A stretch of DNA of 64,000 nt from Anaerolineales bacterium (GTDB taxonomy: Bacteria; Chloroflexota; Anaerolineae; Anaerolineales; Villigracilaceae): NCBI GenBank assembly GCA_017985935.1, contig JAGNWT010000002.1:1-64000 (forward strand), read 5' to 3'. The notes below the pieces were generated by a model. That model did no database searches and was not told where the DNA came from. It saw only the letters and a list, made by a program, of their open reading frames with translations. Positions 59,070-64,000 of the stretch are shown here, in pieces. The stretch's first letter is position 1. The number at the start of each line of letters is the position of its first letter. The position numbers and the translations under genes are program-made.

Positions 59070-59792
59070 ATGAAATTACGAAAAACACTCTGGCTGTTGA
59101 GCGTGTTGATCCCAGCCATTCTTTTGAGCGCGTGCAATTTGGGTGCCGCTGCAACACCCACGGCTGACCCCGGCGCAATTCAAACCGAGGCGTTCAATCT
59201 GGTGATGACTCAAGCTGCGATGCAGCAGACCCAAACGGCGCTGTCCATTCCGCCGACCGCTGCGCCGACCATCACCCCCCTGCCCACCGCCACGCTGGGA
59301 TTGATCCCCACAGCCGCGCTCTCGGGTGTTAACACGCCGATCCCCTTTAACACCCAGCTGCCCGGGCTGACCCCGCTCGCGTCGCCCATCCCCACTCTTG
59401 CCACCGGCGGGACCGTACCCACCAAGAACGGGTGCAATGACGGAACCCTCGTCGCAGAGTCCAAGCCGTATGACGGCGATAAATTGAAGAACTTTACCAA
59501 GTTCACGAAGACCTTTGAGCTTCAAAACACCGGCACATGCATTTGGGATACCGGCTACACATTCACCTTCCTGACCGATCTCTCCAGCCCCGAGTTGAAG
59601 GGATACGACATCGTTTACACCGACAGAGATACTCCCACCAAATCCGGTTTTAGCAACTCTTTCATCTTGAAACTGGAAGCTCCCGGCGGAAAGACCAAGG
59701 AAGTTGAGTACATTGGCTACTGGAAAATGAAAGATGATGGCGGCAATTTCTTTGGCCCGATGGTTTGGGTGAAGTTCACCTCCGTTCCCTAA
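59070..59792 (+). CDS. NBR1-Ig lipoprotein 4 of 5
   Basis: This 240-residue lipoprotein has a signal ending 'AILLSAC' (Cys22), a Pro/Thr linker (about 45-115) and one NBR1-Ig domain (about 118-240): 'KLKNFTKFTKTFELQNTGTC' then Ile-Trp, and 'IGYWKMKDDGGNFFGPMVWV' at the end. It has no additional domain. It follows gene 3 by 41 nt without a terminator; a TTATAAT sequence and GGAGG precede it. It may be co-transcribed with genes 3 and 5. Confidence 0.86.
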   Translation: MKLRKTLWLLSVLIPAILLSACNLGAAATPTADPGAIQTEAFNLVMTQAAMQQTQTALSIPPTAAPTITPLPTATLGLIPTAALSGVNTPIPFNTQLPGLTPLASPIPTLATGGTVPTKNGCNDGTLVAESKPYDGDKLKNFTKFTKTFELQNTGTCIWDTGYTFTFLTDLSSPELKGYDIVYTDRDTPTKSGFSNSFILKLEAPGGKTKEVEYIGYWKMKDDGGNFFGPMVWVKFTSVP

Positions 59793-59846
59793 CTGGCTCC
59801 TTAACCATCTTACCGAGACATTGCTTAGAAAGTTATCAGAGGAACA

Positions 59847-60467
59847 ATGAAAACCAAATCGTTCATTCTTGCAATCACAGTGATCCTGATCCTGGCTGCG
59901 TGCGCGCCGGCGACTCCTGTGGAGCCGACTCCCGATGTGAACGCCGTCCGCACTTCAGCGGCGAGCACGGTCATCGCGGAACTTACGCTGACGGCCGCCT
60001 CCTTCACTGCCACGCCCCTGCCCCCCACGCAGACCCCTGTGCCAACGCTCGCTCTTCCCACCGAAACCCCGACCGAGGTCTTCACCACCGACCCCACTCA
60101 GGCCGCTCTTGGAACTCCTGCCTCGTTGTGTGATGACTATGTTTACATTGCAGATGTCACCATTCCAGACGGCACATCCATGACCCCCGGGCAGGAATTC
60201 GTGAAGACCTGGAAGATCAAGAACAACGGCGACTGCACCTGGGGTGACGGCTACAGCCTGATCTATTCCTATGGAGAGCGCATGAGCGGTGACGCCGTGC
60301 CTTTGACCGTGGTGGTTGCGCCCGGACAAGAGACCGATGTCTCCGTCAATTTCAAAGCGCCCGCCAACATTGGCGAGTACGTCAGCGCATGGCAGATGGT
60401 CACTCCCAATGGCATCTCCTTCGGCTCGAAGGAGCACATCCTCTTCGTGAAGATCATCGTCAAATAA
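59847..60467 (+). CDS. NBR1-Ig lipoprotein 5 of 5
   Basis: This 206-residue lipoprotein is the smallest of the array, with a signal ending 'LILAAC' (Cys19), a short Thr/Pro linker and a single NBR1-Ig domain (about 92-206). Hallmarks are 'MTPGQEFVKTWKIKNNGDCT' then Trp, 'VVAPGQETDVSVNFKAPANI' and 'SAWQMVTPNGISFGSKEHIL'. AGAGGAA is the ribosome site. Its stop is one base before the queG TTG start, so the last lipoprotein and queG may be translationally linked. Confidence 0.87.
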   Translation: MKTKSFILAITVILILAACAPATPVEPTPDVNAVRTSAASTVIAELTLTAASFTATPLPPTQTPVPTLALPTETPTEVFTTDPTQAALGTPASLCDDYVYIADVTIPDGTSMTPGQEFVKTWKIKNNGDCTWGDGYSLIYSYGERMSGDAVPLTVVVAPGQETDVSVNFKAPANIGEYVSAWQMVTPNGISFGSKEHILFVKIIVK

Positions 60468-60468
60468 C

Positions 60469-61509
60469 TTGACCGAACTGAAACAGGCAATAAAAGAAAA
60501 AGCGCGCCAGCTGGGATTTATCCTGGCTGGCGTTACTTCTTGTGAGCCGCCTGCGCACTTCCATGTTTTTGAAGAATGGCTCGGCGAAGGAAAACACGGC
60601 ACCATGAACTATCTTGCCGAAGAACGCAGCCGCGTCCGCCGCGCCGACCCAAAACAGATCCTTCCTGAATGCAGATCGATTTTAATTCTCGCAATCCCCT
60701 ATTCACCAGTGAATTCACGCGAAGCGTTCCAAATTCAGAATTCTGAATTTAAGATCGCCTCCTACGCTCTCGGCAGCGACTATCACGACGTCATCCCGCC
60801 CCGCCTGCAAGAGATCGTCAGCTTCATCGAAGAACAACTCGGGCATCCCATCCCCAACCGTTATTACACCGACACGGGGCCCTTCCTTGAGCGTGAGCTC
60901 GCCCAGCGTGCCGGTCTTGGTTGGATCGGAAAAAATTCCATGCTCATCCACCCGAAGGCAGGCTCAACTTTTTTCCTTGCGGAAATTCTGCTTGGCATTG
61001 AGCTCGAACCAGACGATGCGCCCATCACCGATCACTGCGGCACATGCACGCGCTGCATTCAGGCCTGCCCCACCCAATGCATCCTCCCCAACCGCACCCT
61101 CGATGCGCGCCGCTGCATCTCCTACCTCACCATCGAACTCAAAGATAACATTCCCGAAGACCTGCGTCCGCTCATGCGAGATTGGATCTTTGGATGTGAC
61201 GCCTGTCAGCAGGTCTGCCCGTGGAATCGATTCTCCGTCCCGACCGATTCAGCCTTCGAGACAAAGATCCCGATCCCCGTCCCGACCGACGACCTGCTCC
61301 TGACATCCGTTGAGTTTAATCAACGCTTCAAGCACAGCCCCATAAAGCGAGCCAAGCGGCGAGGATACCTCCGCAGCCTCGCGGTCGCCGTTGGAAATCA
61401 AGGCGATAAAAATAATATCTCGATCCTGGAACAAGCCAGCCAGGACACCGAACCCATGGTCCGCGAACACGCGCAATGGGCAATCAAAAAACTACAAAGC
61501 AAAAAGTGA
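60469..61509 (+). CDS. queG: Epoxyqueuosine reductase QueG
   Basis: This 346-residue cobalamin-dependent iron-sulfur enzyme makes queuosine from epoxyqueuosine in tRNA. The catalytic Asp is in 'YYTDTGPFLERE' (Asp135). Two 4Fe-4S clusters are indicated by C190-x2-C193-x2-C196-x3-C200-P and C243-x2-C246-x3-C250-P; 'LGWIGKNSMLIHP' is also typical. It appears to start at TTG, one base after the lipoprotein 5 stop. The C-terminal part is a shortened HEAT-like repeat ('LEQASQDTEPMVREHAQWAI'). Confidence 0.93.
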   Translation: MTELKQAIKEKARQLGFILAGVTSCEPPAHFHVFEEWLGEGKHGTMNYLAEERSRVRRADPKQILPECRSILILAIPYSPVNSREAFQIQNSEFKIASYALGSDYHDVIPPRLQEIVSFIEEQLGHPIPNRYYTDTGPFLERELAQRAGLGWIGKNSMLIHPKAGSTFFLAEILLGIELEPDDAPITDHCGTCTRCIQACPTQCILPNRTLDARRCISYLTIELKDNIPEDLRPLMRDWIFGCDACQQVCPWNRFSVPTDSAFETKIPIPVPTDDLLLTSVEFNQRFKHSPIKRAKRRGYLRSLAVAVGNQGDKNNISILEQASQDTEPMVREHAQWAIKKLQSKK

Positions 61510-61511
61510 AC

Positions 61512-62111
61512 ATGAAAAAACTTCTGATCGCCACCAACAACAAAGGCAAAGTAAAAGAACTTCAGGAACTCCTGCAGGGGTTGGAAGCCGAGCTTGTCAC
61601 CCCCGCGGACATTCACCTGACTCTCGATGTGGAAGAGGACGGCAGGGATTACGCCGAGAACGCCGCCAAGAAAGCCATTGCCTTTGCCCGCGCCAGCGGA
61701 TTGATCTCACTGGCAGATGACTCTGGTCTCGAAGTGGATGCGCTCGATGGCGCGCCGGGTTTGTATTCCGCCAGATATCATCCCAAGCCGGGCGCCACCG
61801 ATGCAGACCGCCGCGCCTACATGCGCGAGAATTTACAAGGTAAGCCGCAGCCGTGGACGGCGCGCTTCCACGCCACGATCGCCATCGCCATCCCCGAAGG
61901 AGAGCTGCACGTGGTCGAGGGCAATTGTCACGGCGAGATCATCCCTGAAGAACGCGGTTCCAATGGCTTTGGCTATGACCCGATCTTCTACATTCCCGAA
62001 ACGGGAATGACCATGGCAGAACTGGGCATGGAAGAAAAAAACCGCCTCAGCCATCGGGCCAAGGCGGTGATGAATGCGCTGCCGATCTTACGGAGCATCT
62101 ATCGGGTTTGA
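61512..62111 (+). CDS. rdgB: XTP/dITP diphosphatase (RdgB/HAM1)
   Basis: The ATG at 61512, 2 nt behind queG, gives 199 residues with the family start 'MKKLLIATNNKGKVKELQEL'; the frame is open to 61476 inside queG. It hydrolyses non-canonical purine nucleotides to monophosphates, keeping them out of nucleic acid. Motifs are 'YAENAAKKAIAFARASG', 'LADDSGLEVDALDGAPGLYS' and 'GFGYDPIFYIPETGMTMAEL'. It runs convergently into the alpha/beta hydrolase with a 24-nt overlap, and its terminator lies inside that gene. Confidence 0.95.
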   Translation: MKKLLIATNNKGKVKELQELLQGLEAELVTPADIHLTLDVEEDGRDYAENAAKKAIAFARASGLISLADDSGLEVDALDGAPGLYSARYHPKPGATDADRRAYMRENLQGKPQPWTARFHATIAIAIPEGELHVVEGNCHGEIIPEERGSNGFGYDPIFYIPETGMTMAELGMEEKNRLSHRAKAVMNALPILRSIYRV

Positions 62112-62960
62112 TTCTGCGGTCGAAGCGGGATCAGGCATCTCTTTCGGAGCGACGCGTTTTTTCGTCGCTCTTTTTATTTTAACGGGAATGCCGTCGATGA
62201 AGTTTTTCAACACCTCAGCCGTTGCATCGGGCTGCTCGACCATCACCATGTGACCGGCATTTTCCACAACGTGCAATTGCGAGTTCGGGATCGTAAGCTG
62301 CAAAAGCTCTGAATATTTCAAAGGCGTCATCTTATCCTGCGAGCCGCAAACGATCAGCGTCGGCACTTTGATATTCTCCAACTGACTGGTGACATCGAAT
62401 TCGTTGCAGGCGAGAAAATCGCCAAGAAAAACAGGCGGACGAATTTGCATCATGTTCTTCTTTGACAAGGCAAGGATGGCCGGCGAAATTCCCTCGCTGA
62501 AGCAGTTCTCGTTGACCATGTCCACAGCGGACTCAAAGGAAGCAGGTCCACCAGCCGTTTCAAGAATTGCAGGCGCAACGCGCAGTTTTGATCCGGTGCC
62601 AAGCAGTGCCACGCCCAAAACCTGTTTGGGATGTTTCAAGGCAAGGGTAAGCGCGATTGCGCCGCCCATCGAGATCCCCACGAATACCGCGGCGGAGATC
62701 CTGGTCTCCTTCATAAACGCGATCACATCATCGGCATAATCATCAATGGATTGTCTGCCGTTGCCTTCGGATTTGCCATGCCCGGGCAGGTCGATGGCGT
62801 AGATGCTTTCCTCCGCCATGCGGCGGATCTGGGGCGGCCAGGAAATATGCGTGCCGCCTGCGCCGTGGATGAGGATGACAGGCGGGTGCTTGACTCCATC
62901 CGCTTCCACTTCTGCCTTATGGGCAAAGTAATACAATTTCGCTTTGGGTGTTGTGGGCAT
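62088..62960 (-). CDS. Alpha/beta hydrolase
   Basis: This 290-residue protein has the full catalytic apparatus: oxyanion 'HGAGG' (32-36), nucleophile elbow 'GISMGG' (Ser97), acid in 'CGSQDKMTP' and base in 'VENAGHMVMVEQP'. The substrate is unknown; the fold suits an esterase, lactonase or C-C hydrolase. The tail after about residue 255 ('IKRATKKRVAPKEMPDPAST') is basic then polar and is encoded opposite the rdgB terminator. Its ATG overlaps the stop of the histidine kinase by one base (TAATG), indicating coupling. Confidence 0.82.
   Translation of the reverse strand: MPTTPKAKLYYFAHKAEVEADGVKHPPVILIHGAGGTHISWPPQIRRMAEESIYAIDLPGHGKSEGNGRQSIDDYADDVIAFMKETRISAAVFVGISMGGAIALTLALKHPKQVLGVALLGTGSKLRVAPAILETAGGPASFESAVDMVNENCFSEGISPAILALSKKNMMQIRPPVFLGDFLACNEFDVTSQLENIKVPTLIVCGSQDKMTPLKYSELLQLTIPNSQLHVVENAGHMVMVEQPDATAEVLKNFIDGIPVKIKRATKKRVAPKEMPDPASTAESNPIDAP
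62147..62180 (+). terminator. rdgB terminator embedded in the opposing gene
   Basis: GAGCGACG / CGTCGCTC (62147-62154, 62163-62170) followed by TTTTTATTTT, 36 nt behind the rdgB stop, inside the coding region of the convergent hydrolase. Confidence 0.75.
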
Positions 62961-64000
62961 TATTTTCGGGTACGCATGTGATGCAGGCGGTCTGCGGCGT
63001 CTTCAGTGAGGGGAATGTACACATGCACTTTGGTTCCATGTCCCGGCGCAGAACTGATCTGGAACAAACCATTCACCAACTCGGCCCGCTCGCGCAGGTT
63101 CACCATGCCAAGGCTGCTGTTCTGGCGTTTATCATAGGTCTGGGTAATGGTCTGCACATCGAAACCCACACCATTATCCGCGATCTCCAGCAGACAGATC
63201 CCTGCCTCCAATTGACGGAGGTTGACAGCGATCACCGCGGCAGAAGCATGCTTGCGGGCATTATTCACCGCTTCTTCAATGATGTAAAAAATGACACCCT
63301 GTTTGCCCATCTCCAATTGGGATGTCACACGTTCCTCAAGATTTACGGTCACTTTTTGAGCGTAGGTTTCCATCATCTTATCAGACATGGATTGCACAGC
63401 CGCGGTCAGACCCTGCGACTCAAGGATGAGCGGGCGCAAAGTGAACAACATGTGGCGGATCTCTTTGGTCGTGCGGTGCGCCAATTCTTCAAGCTTGACG
63501 ATCTCTTCTGTGGCGCCCTTCACATCCTTTACCAGCATGCGGCGGGTGATGTTCAAGCGCATGGCCATGGCCGCAACAGACTGGGTGGGACCGTCGTGCA
63601 AGTCGCGTGCCAGTTTCTTGCGCGCTTCTTCATGGATCTCCACCATGCGTTCCTTTTCCTCAAGCAGGTCTTGATACAGGCGGGCGTTCTGAATGGCGAT
63701 GACGGCCTGTCGTCCGATGATGTCCAATAGGTTACGGCGCTCTCGCGTGAAATATAACGGGTCGGGATGAGCGAACAGGAGCACACCGTAGACATTGAAG
63801 CCCGTACGGAGCGGGAAGCAATATCCACTGGTGCAGCTTCGCAAGGCGATCACACGCCCAAGCTCCGGGTCGTAGCTGATGTCTTTGAAGTGAACGGGCT
63901 CGCCTTCTTCAAGGGTCTTTTTCAAAACACCATCCACCGCGTCAAAGGTCACGCGCATATCAGCCGTGGTAAAGCGCCGAGCCGAGCCGGTCTCAAGTCT
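62960..64000 (-). CDS. GAF-domain sensor histidine kinase (NarL type), partial
   Basis: The frame is open at the window edge, so the N-terminus is missing. The visible 346 residues hold a GAF domain ending 'YFTRERRNLLDIIGRQAVIA', a DHp/HisKA_3 segment with the phospho-accepting His in 'ARDLHDGPTQSVAAMAMRL', and an HATPase domain with N-box 'EEAVNNARKHA', G1 'DNGVGFDV' and G2 'PGHGTKVHVYIPL'. 'SLGMVNLRERAELVNG' is typical of NarX/DegS-like kinases. No response regulator is seen in the window; it is probably upstream or beyond the edge. One base is shared with the hydrolase gene. Confidence 0.9.
   Translation of the reverse strand, partial: RLETGSARRFTTADMRVTFDAVDGVLKKTLEEGEPVHFKDISYDPELGRVIALRSCTSGYCFPLRTGFNVYGVLLFAHPDPLYFTRERRNLLDIIGRQAVIAIQNARLYQDLLEEKERMVEIHEEARKKLARDLHDGPTQSVAAMAMRLNITRRMLVKDVKGATEEIVKLEELAHRTTKEIRHMLFTLRPLILESQGLTAAVQSMSDKMMETYAQKVTVNLEERVTSQLEMGKQGVIFYIIEEAVNNARKHASAAVIAVNLRQLEAGICLLEIADNGVGFDVQTITQTYDKRQNSSLGMVNLRERAELVNGLFQISSAPGHGTKVHVYIPLTEDAADRLHHMRTRK

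Overview
The window reads as one contiguous stretch of a GC-rich bacterial chromosome, most likely from Chloroflexota, class Anaerolineae. This rests on inference: a compact division/cell-wall (dcw) cluster of divergent sequence, a tandem family of lipoproteins with Thr/Pro-rich linkers and NBR1-type Ig domains, low-complexity 'CAACTTTCAAC'-like tracts between genes, and several genes that look leaderless. I saw no rRNA, tRNA, CRISPR array, insertion sequence, phage or plasmid gene.

Layout. 1-9.8 kb holds mixed housekeeping and accessory genes: two membrane proteins, GNAT acetyltransferases, RlmI, a nucleoside phosphorylase, a P1-family peptidase, a YcaQ-type DNA glycosylase and a 1163-residue PAS/GAF/HD-GYP sensor. 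10.0-28.1 kb is the dcw cluster, all on the minus strand, in the order mraZ-rsmH-ftsL-ftsI-murF-mraY-murD-ftsW-murG-(CvpA-like)-murC-murB-ddl-ftsQ-ftsA-ftsZ. It starts at a promoter whose start site is overlaid by a three-unit MraZ box and ends at a strong terminator behind ftsZ. murE is absent. 28.1-35.5 kb holds a second RlmI-like methyltransferase, a pair of uncharacterised membrane proteins (one with a Vps62-like domain), galactokinase, an orphan Ddl-like ATP-grasp enzyme and a GH4 glycosidase.

35.6-41.3 kb is a TetR-controlled MacB-like export operon: TetR, two FtsX-type permeases, one ATPase and two lipoprotein adaptors. A TTGACA-N17-TATAAT promoter is followed by a perfect 21-bp palindrome that is probably the TetR operator. 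41.4-47.1 kb holds a DUF3597 protein, an internally duplicated membrane protein, a candidate small RNA or leader, an MBOAT acyltransferase with an SGNH partner, a PIG-L deacetylase and a polyprenol-kinase-like protein. This looks like a cell-envelope or glycan modification neighbourhood.

47.2-55.5 kb has trmD, an MFS carrier and a BMP-family (nucleoside-type) ABC importer with two binding lipoproteins, two permeases and a double ATPase. 55.6-60.5 kb carries five consecutive NBR1-Ig lipoproteins, the most distinctive feature of the window. 60.5-64.0 kb has queG, rdgB, an alpha/beta hydrolase and a sensor histidine kinase truncated by the window edge.

The strongest leads are the NBR1-Ig lipoprotein array, the two-adaptor export operon with its visible control region, the Vps62-like/membrane-protein pair, the orphan ATP-grasp ligase, the MBOAT-SGNH pair, and recurrent -10 boxes lying 6-7 nt before start codons, which indicates leaderless transcripts.
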